Source: Halobacteriovorax sp. (GTDB lineage Bacteria > Bdellovibrionota > Bacteriovoracia > Bacteriovoracales > Bacteriovoracaceae). From it: a stretch of 14,341 nt of DNA. Shown here one piece after another: positions 6,724 through 13,441 of the stretch. Under the pieces are notes generated by a model. It had not been told where the DNA came from and did not search any database. It saw nothing but the letters and a program-made list of their open reading frames with translations. Each line of letters begins with the position of its first letter. The first letter of the stretch is position 1. The stretch covers positions 2,040-16,380 of the forward strand of contig NZAF01000018.1 in the NCBI GenBank assembly GCA_002686115.1, given 5' to 3'. Position numbers and translations under genes: made by a program.

Positions 6724-7328
6724 TAAAGATAAATCTACTAGATAGGAAGAAGCCATTTAAAATTCCTGTTATAGCAGGAATTAATATCTATGAAATTAAG
6801 CCGAGACCATTAATTGTAGCTTTTTGCATCTATTATATTGTTGATGGTTATACATTGCCATTTCTAGAAAGAGATCTAAGGGCACCAACTCAAGAACGAG
6901 ATCAGCTTAAAAAGGATTCAAGAGCTCTTAGGAAAGACTTAGCTCGAGATAAAGAGCTTGAAAAGAAAATGAGTGCCTTTGATGAGCAAATTCAGAAATT
7001 AAAGAAGAGAGAAAAAGAAGTCGAACAAATCATGGCTCAGAGATCGAATCCTAAGAATATCCTATCTGAAATCTCAAAAAGAGTTCCAGAGGATCTTTGG
7101 ATCGATGAGCTGATAATTAAAGATAAATATAATGTTGAAATTAGCGGTGGAGCCATTTCTTATGCTTCACTATCGACATTTATTGAAAAGGTAAGAAAGT
7201 TACAATATTTTAGCGGTAATTTAGTTCCTAAAGAGACTAAGACAGAGTCTATTAATTATTTCGGAAAAACAGTTCGTGCTTCAAAATTCAAAGCTGAAGG
7301 TCGTATTGTGACCTTTGGAGATTTTTAA
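6720..7328 (+). CDS. pilN: PilN, inner-membrane alignment protein
   Basis: A 202-residue bitopic protein. The cytoplasmic N-terminus carries the PilM-binding motif IKINLLDR (2-9), one membrane helix lies at about 29-47, and a strongly charged coiled coil follows at about 52-108. The C-terminal ferredoxin-like region (about 112-200) starts with PKNILSEISKRVPEDLWIDE, the conserved PilN pattern. It pairs with PilO in the periplasm and links PilM to PilP/PilQ. The cytosolic stretch before the helix is longer than in many PilN proteins, about 28 residues, and the helix contains polar residues including Asp42. It overlaps pilM by 4 nt and pilO by 1 nt (TAATG). Confidence 0.93.
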   Translation: MIKINLLDRKKPFKIPVIAGINIYEIKPRPLIVAFCIYYIVDGYTLPFLERDLRAPTQERDQLKKDSRALRKDLARDKELEKKMSAFDEQIQKLKKREKEVEQIMAQRSNPKNILSEISKRVPEDLWIDELIIKDKYNVEISGGAISYASLSTFIEKVRKLQYFSGNLVPKETKTESINYFGKTVRASKFKAEGRIVTFGDF

Positions 7329-8002
7329 TGACTAATTTGATTAATCGCCTTTGGTTAGGAATATTGATTTACAGTATCTATAGTGTATATGATTCATATG
7401 CGACTAAAGAACAGCGTAAGAATGAAATTATGCAAGAAATTAGTCAGTTAAGTACCAAGATTCAAAAGCAAAGAAGACAAATTAAATTAATTCAAGAATA
7501 TCAAAAGGATATTGAGGCTAAGAAGAATGAAATTGAAGAAGTCGCTGTTCAAATCGAAAATCTTCAAAAAAGGTTTCCTCGAGAAGTGTCAGATCCAGAA
7601 AATATCAAAATTATTAAAGAATTGTCAGATGCTCTAAAGATTAGAGACTTAAATATTACACCAGAGCAAGATATTGTTAACGGCTTTTATATTGTTAAGA
7701 GGTATAAAATTGTTGCGGAAGCAACATATCTTCAATTTCTATTATTACTTGAAAGAATTTCAGAAAATGAACGAATTCTAAATGTAAACGGTATTCACTT
7801 AAAAAGATTAGAAACTAAGCGTAAGCAACGTTATCAACCCCTTGAAGTTGAAGCCGTAGTTGAAACATATAAGTACAATCCAACGCATAAGGAAAATAGA
7901 GGTATTTCAGAAATCGAGACTAGGCTTAGAAACGAGGCAAAGCAGAAGGGTGCTACAAGAAACAAAAAAAGAAATAAAAAAAAGAAAAAGGGTAAAAAAT
8001 GA
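7328..8002 (+). CDS. pilO: PilO, inner-membrane alignment protein with Lys-rich tail
   Basis: A 224-residue bitopic protein: membrane helix at about 5-21, a long coiled coil at about 27-83 and a compact alpha/beta domain at about 88-182. This is the layout of PilO, the heterodimer partner of PilN and scaffold for PilP. The primary sequence is divergent; identification rests on architecture and on its place between pilN and pilP. The last 22 residues are extremely basic, with 13 Lys or Arg and a run of five Lys at 217-221. This is not part of the usual PilO fold and would lie in the periplasm. The tail is encoded by an A-rich tract (7961-7999) that also holds the pilP ribosome site. Its stop overlaps the pilP start as ATGA. 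Confidence 0.9.
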   Translation: MTNLINRLWLGILIYSIYSVYDSYATKEQRKNEIMQEISQLSTKIQKQRRQIKLIQEYQKDIEAKKNEIEEVAVQIENLQKRFPREVSDPENIKIIKELSDALKIRDLNITPEQDIVNGFYIVKRYKIVAEATYLQFLLLLERISENERILNVNGIHLKRLETKRKQRYQPLEVEAVVETYKYNPTHKENRGISEIETRLRNEAKQKGATRNKKRNKKKKKGKK

Positions 8003-8421
8003 TGAACAAGTTAATTCCATTAATTTTCATTTCGTTATCTGTTTTTGCTTTGGATGCTGACTTAAAAAAAAGACTCAAAGATTTTAGAGATCCATTTAAA
8101 AGAAACATTAGTGTCTTAAGAGGTAAGAAGGTAAAGGCATCGAAGAAGACATTCTTTTCAAATCGAACAGACCCTAATAATGTTAACGTACAAACTCTTA
8201 GAGTGACAGGTGTATTTCTTGGTGAGAAGAGAAGAGCTATTGCTCAGGATACATCTAAAGATGACGGTGAACCATTTGTTATAAGTGAAGGAATGCAGCT
8301 TGGGCAGGATAAGATTAAGGTTGCTGCGATATTACCTGGTGGAATTGTACTCATTGAGAAAGTTAAAAATATCTATGATGAGTATGAATATCTTGAAACG
8401 ATTATTCCAGTCTCTGAGTAA
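7999..8421 (+). CDS. pilP: PilP, periplasmic linker between PilNO and PilQ
   Basis: A 140-residue exported protein. An N-terminal hydrophobic segment (about 4-17) ends in Val-Phe-Ala, a plausible signal peptidase I site. The conserved FRDPF (29-33) is followed by the small beta-sandwich homology domain (about 64-136) with the pattern LRVTGVFLGEKRRAIAQD and a later GMQLGQDKIKVAAI. It binds the PilN/PilO dimer and the N-domains of PilQ. Classical PilP is a lipoprotein, but this one has no cysteine anywhere, so lipid anchoring is impossible. AAGGG (7988-7992) supports ATG 7999; ATG 8002 is one codon later. It ends the pilMNOP run; 102 bp separate it from pilQ. Confidence 0.92.
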   Translation: MMNKLIPLIFISLSVFALDADLKKRLKDFRDPFKRNISVLRGKKVKASKKTFFSNRTDPNNVNVQTLRVTGVFLGEKRRAIAQDTSKDDGEPFVISEGMQLGQDKIKVAAILPGGIVLIEKVKNIYDEYEYLETIIPVSE

Positions 8422-8523
8422 AAACGTATATTATAAATTTCTATAATAATTTAAATTAATTAGGTATACTATTACAGTGTAAATACCGAATCATATAAAT
8501 GATTTGATCAGGAAGAATGAATC
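8422..8523 (+). promoter_or_regulatory. pilP-pilQ gap with dyads and candidate -10 boxes
   Basis: No terminator is evident, so pilQ may be read from pilM. Candidate -10 boxes are TATAAT (8442-8447) and TATACT (8465-8470), neither with a good -35. A bulged hairpin pairs GGTAT (8463-8467) with ATACC (8483-8487) and TTAC (8472-8475) with GTAA (8479-8482). A second small hairpin is AATCAT (8489-8494) with ATGATT (8499-8504). CAGGAAG (8509-8515) is the pilQ ribosome site. Confidence 0.4.
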
Positions 8524-10353
8524 ATGTTTAGAAAATCAGTTTTTTGTATTTTTGTTTCTTTTATACAGTTCACAACAATTTACGCCAGTAATTTAATGGC
8601 CATTAATTTTCAACAAAAGGATGACTTGAGTTATCTTGATTTATTATTTGATAATGAAAATGTCGAAGTTGTGAAAAACCATGTTATTCAAGACAAACAG
8701 ATTATCTTAGATGTTAAGGGGGTTGATGCCTCTGAAAGAGTTATGAGAGCTTTTGATACATCTGAATTCTCTGGAGCTGTCGTCTTTGTCTCAGCATATA
8801 AGAGACCAAGTAGTCCTGAGGACGTAAGAATTGTTCTACAACTAAGAGAAAATGTTCGATCGAAAATTAAAACAGAAGGCCAGAGAACAATTCTAACATT
8901 AGAGAATAGATTTGGTGTTCTTGGAAGAGATAAGATTGGAAATGAAGATGAACTTGCTAATACTGTCATAAATAAGAAGTCGACTAGGATTAATGTTCCA
9001 AAGTCAGAATCAATTGAAGATATTCTAGAAAACTTAACTCTGTCGGGCAGAAAGAAATACATCGGAAAGAAGATTACGTTAAATGTTAAGCAGTTAGCAG
9101 TAAGTAATGTTTTGGAGATGATTGCTGACGCATCAGGTTTTAATATTATTCAGCCATCTGATGTTGGATCATTACCTCCTCTGACAATGAATCTTGTAAA
9201 TACTCCATGGGATCAGGTTCTTGATACCGTAATGGAGCTTAACGACTTAGTTGCTCAGAAAAATGGCTCAATTTTGATTATTAAAACTCTCGCACAAGCA
9301 GTTAAAGAGGCTGAAGATAAGGCAAACGCCGATAAGAAGAGGCTAGAAGCAGAGCCAATTCTTACAAAAATTTTTCCTATTAGTTATGCAAATGCAGAAA
9401 CTTTAAATACTATTTTAGGTTCTTATGTGTCGGAAAGAGGAGCCATTCAGATTGACCAAAGAACGAACTCTTTAATTCTCAAAGAGACACAGTCGGCAAT
9501 TGATAAAGTTGAAAAGATTCTAAAGTTTCTTGATACACAAACACCGCAAGTATTAATTGAGTCAAAATTTGTTGAAATTTTTGAAGAGCATGCAAAAAAT
9601 ATTGGTCTGAATCAGGGATTAACTTTTGGATATGACCCAGTTTCTTCTCGAGACAGTCTTACAAATCAAGCTGCTCCTGCAACAGGGGGTGGTACTGGTG
9701 GCGGCGCTGCTGGAGGAGGAGACCTAGGAGGCTTTTCATTTAGTACAGCACCTTCCGCAGGTGAGGGAGCCAGAGACTTTTTCGGAATTAGTATTGGTAC
9801 TTATGGAAGACTATTAAATTTAAACTTCACACTACAATTATTAGAAAGTGAGTCAAAGGCAAAAATTGTAGCTTCTCCAAGAATCGTTACCAAGCACAAG
9901 GTTCCAGCAACACTAAGTTCAACGGATGAAAGATATTTTCCTACAACAACCTTTACAAATACGGCTTCTACAGGTGGTTTTGAATCTAATAAAGCTCAAT
10001 TAAGTATTAAGGTTACGCCACAGGTTACTAATGATGGATCAATTGATCTCACACTTGACCTGATTAAGGAACAATTTACAAATCAAATTGCAGCAAACGC
10101 ACCATTTAATAAAACAAATAGAGATATAAAAACGAACGTCCTAGTTGATAATGGTTCTACAATAGTTATCGGTGGTCTCTTTACTTATGCGAAAAGAGAG
10201 TCTCACTCAGGTGTACCATTTCTAAAAGATCTACCTCTAGTTGGGTGGTTGTTTAGAACACCTTACAATCCATCTATTGAAAAAAGTGAGTTAGTTGTTT
10301 TTATTACTCCTAGAATCATTAATCAGGAGGAAGCAGGCCTATCTGCTAATTAA
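8524..10353 (+). CDS. pilQ: PilQ, outer-membrane secretin of the type IV pilus
   Basis: A 609-residue secretin. A signal peptide (about 1-21) ends in Ile-Tyr-Ala. One AMIN-type peptidoglycan-binding domain lies at about 25-130, the secretin N0/STN domain at about 180-255 (VLEMIADASGFNII, then NTPWDQVLD), an N1/KH-like domain at about 280-340 and the secretin channel at about 341-600. The late signature VPFLKDLPLVGWLFR (564-578) is the secretin hallmark. A Gly/Ala-rich segment at about 384-403 sits inside the channel domain. It is shorter than PilQ proteins with two or three AMIN domains. It forms the pore through which the pilus leaves. CAGGAAG at 8509-8515 favours ATG 8524; an ATG at 8517 leads to a stop after four codons. 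Its TAA overlaps the next ATG. Confidence 0.96.
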   Translation: MFRKSVFCIFVSFIQFTTIYASNLMAINFQQKDDLSYLDLLFDNENVEVVKNHVIQDKQIILDVKGVDASERVMRAFDTSEFSGAVVFVSAYKRPSSPEDVRIVLQLRENVRSKIKTEGQRTILTLENRFGVLGRDKIGNEDELANTVINKKSTRINVPKSESIEDILENLTLSGRKKYIGKKITLNVKQLAVSNVLEMIADASGFNIIQPSDVGSLPPLTMNLVNTPWDQVLDTVMELNDLVAQKNGSILIIKTLAQAVKEAEDKANADKKRLEAEPILTKIFPISYANAETLNTILGSYVSERGAIQIDQRTNSLILKETQSAIDKVEKILKFLDTQTPQVLIESKFVEIFEEHAKNIGLNQGLTFGYDPVSSRDSLTNQAAPATGGGTGGGAAGGGDLGGFSFSTAPSAGEGARDFFGISIGTYGRLLNLNFTLQLLESESKAKIVASPRIVTKHKVPATLSSTDERYFPTTTFTNTASTGGFESNKAQLSIKVTPQVTNDGSIDLTLDLIKEQFTNQIAANAPFNKTNRDIKTNVLVDNGSTIVIGGLFTYAKRESHSGVPFLKDLPLVGWLFRTPYNPSIEKSELVVFITPRIINQEEAGLSAN

Positions 10354-11369
10354 TGATGAGTGATTATAATTCTTTAATTAAAAAATACACTGAAAAGCTT
10401 AGGGATGATCCTCGCTCAAGGACCTTTGCACCTCTTGGTGAAATTTATAGAAAGCTCGGATTATATAAGCAGGCGATTTCAGTTTATGAAGCTGGTATAA
10501 AAGTACATCCAACTTATTCGCTAGGAATAATTGGTTTAGCTCAATGCTATTTTGAAATAGATGAGTACCAGTTGAGCTATAATGTTTTAAAGCCCTACTT
10601 GAATTTAAACAATGATAATCTGAAATATTTAAATCTCTATGCTTCGGTTTGTGAGAAATTAAATTACATAGACGAAGCCTTAAAGACCTACAAAAATATC
10701 CTTTTCATTAGTCCAAGAGATGAGAAAGCTAAGCAGTTTATAAATAGATTTGAAGACGATTCGATATCGGCAATATCATATGTTGATGATGAGCCATTTG
10801 AAATAGATGCTCTAGACACTGGATTAAATGAATGGAGCCAGCTAAACCTTCTTGATCCTCTAGGTAATATAGAAGATGAAGAAGAGGTGCCTGAATTAAA
10901 TGATCAGAGTGAGCAGGAAGATACTAGAGAAAGTGAAGTTGATGATAAGCCTCTTTTTAGCCATACCCTTGTTGATCTCTATGTAGATGGTGGTGCAATT
11001 GAAAAAGCCATTGAAATTTTAGAGAGTGCTCTTGAAAATAACCCAGATGATATACGTTCTATAGAGCGTCTAGAGGAGCTCAAGGCGAGTCTTGAGAATA
11101 GAAACAATAAAACATCTGAGATTTCAATAGTTGAAAGTCAAGAGAGAGATCAAGAAGATACTGAAGAAGATGATCACGATAATTTGATGAAAGTCTTTGA
11201 TCAAAATGTCGCAAAACTAAACTCTCTAGAAGATGAAGAAAATACTAAAAAACAAAGCGCGAGTACGAGTCAAAGTATAAGTGAAGCAGATGTTATCGAA
11301 AAAGTTGAAATGGCTTACTCATTATTTCTATCGCATATTAATAAAAAATCAAATGAGTATCTAAGATGA
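10353..11369 (+). CDS. Cytosolic acidic TPR protein
   Basis: A 338-residue protein with no signal peptide, lipobox or membrane segment. TPR-like repeats occur at about 24-57, 58-91 and 92-125, for example the stretch from Gly29-Glu30 to Tyr45-Glu46 and Ala109-Leu-Lys-Thr-Tyr. Another occurs at about 203-236 (LVDLYVDGGAIEKAIEILE). They are separated by long acidic linkers (about 133-200 and 250-310) rich in Asp and Glu. A final helix ends the protein (about 311-338). It is not Tgl, the PilQ pilotin, which is a lipoprotein. The start overlaps the pilQ stop by 1 nt (TAATG); a perfect AGGAGG sits 22 nt upstream, too far to act directly, so coupling is likely. A scaffold for pilus proteins is possible, but no partner is shown. 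Confidence 0.85.
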   Translation: MMSDYNSLIKKYTEKLRDDPRSRTFAPLGEIYRKLGLYKQAISVYEAGIKVHPTYSLGIIGLAQCYFEIDEYQLSYNVLKPYLNLNNDNLKYLNLYASVCEKLNYIDEALKTYKNILFISPRDEKAKQFINRFEDDSISAISYVDDEPFEIDALDTGLNEWSQLNLLDPLGNIEDEEEVPELNDQSEQEDTRESEVDDKPLFSHTLVDLYVDGGAIEKAIEILESALENNPDDIRSIERLEELKASLENRNNKTSEISIVESQERDQEDTEEDDHDNLMKVFDQNVAKLNSLEDEENTKKQSASTSQSISEADVIEKVEMAYSLFLSHINKKSNEYLR

Positions 11370-11818
11370 AGATTAAAGTTATCAATGGACCAAATTTAAA
11401 TTATCTAGGTAAAAGAGAAGTTGAAATTTATGGTTCAATGACTCTAAATGATATTGAAAACTTTGTTACTAAGAAACTTGGAGAAATGGGTTTTTCTTCA
11501 GTTAAACATGATTGGTATCAGAGTAATTCAGAATCAGAAATAATTGAAGCCATACAAGAATTGAAAGACAGTGATTATAATTTATTAGTGATTAATCCAG
11601 CAGCTTATACACATACAAGTGTGGCGATCCTTGACGCACTGAAAATGTTGTCTATTCCAGTAGTGGAAGTTCATATATCTAATACTATAAATAGAGAAGA
11701 CTTTAGGAGCCAGAAAATAACTACCAAATCATCAAGTGCTGTGATAGAAGGGATGGGTTATAAAGGTTATTTATTAGCGATATTAGGTTATTTGTTAGAG
11801 GATAATGATGGAAATTAA
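11366..11818 (+). CDS. aroQ: AroQ, type II 3-dehydroquinate dehydratase
   Basis: A 150-residue protein of the usual type II length. It catalyses the third shikimate step, 3-dehydroquinate to 3-dehydroshikimate, in the cytosol as a dodecamer. Visible active-site residues are Asn10 in NGPNLN, Arg17 in GKRE, the catalytic Tyr22 in EIYG, His83 in YTHTS, Glu101 and the catalytic His103 in VEVH, and Arg114 in EDFR. The common HAREEFR reads INREDFR here, and the stretch after it is less conserved than usual, but no catalytic residue is lost. It overlaps the TPR gene by 4 nt (ATGA) and efp by about 11-14 nt. Next to efp is a common bacterial arrangement; the intervening pepQ seen in some genomes is missing. 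Confidence 0.96.
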   Translation: MKIKVINGPNLNYLGKREVEIYGSMTLNDIENFVTKKLGEMGFSSVKHDWYQSNSESEIIEAIQELKDSDYNLLVINPAAYTHTSVAILDALKMLSIPVVEVHISNTINREDFRSQKITTKSSSAVIEGMGYKGYLLAILGYLLEDNDGN

Positions 11819-12377
11819 AACAGATGATTTTAGAAAAAACTTAAAAGTTGAAATTGATAATAAACCATATGTGGTAGTTAAATGTGATTTTACTAACCCA
11901 GGAAAAGGCTCAGCTTTTTATAAATTAAAGCTTAAGAACCTTGAAACGGGTGCATTATTAGAAAGAACATATAAATCAGGTGTCTCTACTGGAGTATTCA
12001 AGCCAGATCTAGATTTTATGGAAGTAGAGTATATGTACTCTGATCCAGATGGGTTTAATTTCATGGATCAAAAAACCTATGAGACGATTCATGTTTCAAG
12101 AGAAAATATTGGTGAAGCATCAGATTACCTCCAGGAAGGCATTAAGCTAGATTTACTTTATTACAAAGGCCGTCCTATATCTATTGAGCTCCCTAACTTT
12201 GTTGAGCTTAAAGTAGTAGAAACAGACCCAGGGCTTAAGGGTGATACAGCTCAAGGTGGACTAAAAAAGGCGGTTATGGAAACTGGGTTACAGGTGAATG
12301 TTCCACTTTTCATCAAGGAAGAAGAACTGCTCAAAATTGATACTAGAACAGGTGAGTACGTAGAAAGAGTAAAATAA
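11808..12377 (+). CDS. efp: Elongation factor P
   Basis: A 189-residue EF-P, close to the E. coli length of 188. It has a KOW-like domain I (about 1-64), an OB domain II (about 66-127) and a C-terminal OB domain (about 128-189). The family signature, from Leu-Lys-Gly-Asp-Thr-Ala through VPLFI to Thr-Gly-Glu-Tyr-Val-Glu-Arg-Val-Lys, is complete. EF-P enters the ribosomal E site and rescues stalling at proline runs. The tip loop NPGKGSAF has Lys, not Arg, at the modified position (Lys33 from this start), so lysylation of the EpmA/EpmB type, or none, is expected rather than EarP rhamnosylation. ATG 11808 is preferred over ATG 11805 because GAGG (11798-11801) is then 6 nt away. The gene starts inside aroQ. 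Confidence 0.97.
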   Translation: MEIKTDDFRKNLKVEIDNKPYVVVKCDFTNPGKGSAFYKLKLKNLETGALLERTYKSGVSTGVFKPDLDFMEVEYMYSDPDGFNFMDQKTYETIHVSRENIGEASDYLQEGIKLDLLYYKGRPISIELPNFVELKVVETDPGLKGDTAQGGLKKAVMETGLQVNVPLFIKEEELLKIDTRTGEYVERVK

Positions 12378-12400
12378 AAAAAGTTGATTTATATAAAATT

Positions 12401-12428
12401 AAAGCCGCTATTTTTAGCGGCTTTTTTT
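12401..12428 (+). terminator. Rho-independent terminator after efp
   Basis: Perfect 10-bp stem, AAAGCCGCTA (12401-12410) and TAGCGGCTTT (12415-12424), with a TTTT loop and T through 12428. It closes the pilQ-TPR-aroQ-efp run. Confidence 0.95.
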
Positions 12429-12466
12429 ATATTTAAAGAGACGGCAATAATGATCTAACGCCCTAT

Positions 12467-12490
12467 AAATACAGGGAAATACAGTATAAT
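12467..12490 (+). promoter_or_regulatory. Promoter with helically phased repeats, probable leaderless start
   Basis: TATAAT at 12485-12490 lies 6 nt before the ATG at 12497, so transcription would begin at about the start codon. Two AAATACAG copies (12467-12474 and 12477-12484) are offset by 10 bp, one helical turn, directly upstream of the -10. A short dyad CCCT (12461-12464) and AGGG (12473-12476) covers the -35 region, where no TTGACA-like box is seen. This could be an activator or repressor site. Confidence 0.5.
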
Positions 12491-12496
12491 TGAGTC

Positions 12497-13441
12497 ATGA
12501 ACCAAACTGAGTTGCAACAACTTATTTCGGATTTTCTTCTAAGTAAAAAGATATATTATTATCAAGATGAAAATCTCAACAACTTACTTCAAAAAATTGA
12601 TTCTCTTAATTTAGAGGATGAAGATTTTTTATTCTTAAATTCAATAGATGAGACAAACGATTATATTTTAAGACTAATAAAAGTTAAGGTTCTTTTATCG
12701 TTAGGAGAGTTTGAAGAGGCAAAACAAATTATTAGTAACTTTGTAGATTATTTTTTAAAGACTAGAAATTTTAGAAGAATAGAACAGCTAAAAAAAGTTC
12801 TTTCAAATTTTCAATGGCTTTTTGATGAAGAAAGAATTGATAGAAAAAAGATTAATACACCTCAAGACTATATAGAAAATCCAAAATACTTTATTACTAA
12901 CGAAGATGATTTCTCAAATTTTCTAAAATCAAAATCACTGTTAAGTGAGCTTGAATTTATAAAAGCATTTGTCGAGATTAGTCCAAATTTTCGCTTAACA
13001 AATAAAACATATAAAGAATTTAAAGAACTCGCGATATCGGGCGGCTCCCGATTGTTCCTGGAATTATTGTTCTTCATTGAAAGTGTCAAGCCAGAATATA
13101 AGATTGAACAACAAGATAAACTATATATTTCAAAATACTATAGTGAGCCTGAGGAAGTGTTTGAGCAAACCAATGTCGTCGAGGACTATGTTCCCTCTAT
13201 CAGAGTGTCTGATGCTAAAGAAAGAAGTGAGATAGTAAATAAGATAATCGATTTAAAAGAATTGATAAATCAAAAGAGTATATCAAGGGATGAGCTCTTA
13301 AATTGTTTTTACGAGTTGTCTGATTGTTATATGAAGCTTGGGCGAGATAGTATTGCTTACGTACTTTTAAAACAGGTCCAGATTGAAAATCGAAACTTTA
13401 GAAGAGTCTCTGAAAGGTTAAGGTATTTTGAGGGGAATTAA
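12497..13441 (+). CDS. Unrecognised cytosolic all-helical protein
   Basis: A 314-residue protein with no signal peptide, membrane helix or cysteine cluster. I do not recognise a family. It looks almost entirely alpha-helical. Residues about 50-110 and 245-314 have TPR-like spacing: VLLSLGEFEEAKQIISNFV, and ELSDCYMKLGRDSIAYVLL near the C-terminus. The middle is rich in Phe, Leu and acidic residues. Codon and base use match the neighbours. It has no good Shine-Dalgarno, and a -10 box lies 6 nt before the ATG, which fits a leaderless mRNA. It overlaps the next gene by 14 bp, so the two are probably co-expressed. A link to envelope biogenesis is suggested only by that neighbour. The reading frame is convincing; function is unknown. 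Confidence 0.8.
   Translation: MNQTELQQLISDFLLSKKIYYYQDENLNNLLQKIDSLNLEDEDFLFLNSIDETNDYILRLIKVKVLLSLGEFEEAKQIISNFVDYFLKTRNFRRIEQLKKVLSNFQWLFDEERIDRKKINTPQDYIENPKYFITNEDDFSNFLKSKSLLSELEFIKAFVEISPNFRLTNKTYKEFKELAISGGSRLFLELLFFIESVKPEYKIEQQDKLYISKYYSEPEEVFEQTNVVEDYVPSIRVSDAKERSEIVNKIIDLKELINQKSISRDELLNCFYELSDCYMKLGRDSIAYVLLKQVQIENRNFRRVSERLRYFEGN

Noticed and set aside
7860..8060. 66-residue plus-strand frame spanning the pilO-pilP junction
   Set aside because: It is an out-of-frame shadow of the Lys-rich pilO tail and the pilP signal sequence.
12434..12468. Second sigma-28 promoter before the gene at 12497 (TAAAGAGA followed by GCCCTATA)
   Set aside because: Spacing is wrong (about 26 nt instead of 19 between box starts) and both boxes deviate; it also lies directly after the efp terminator.
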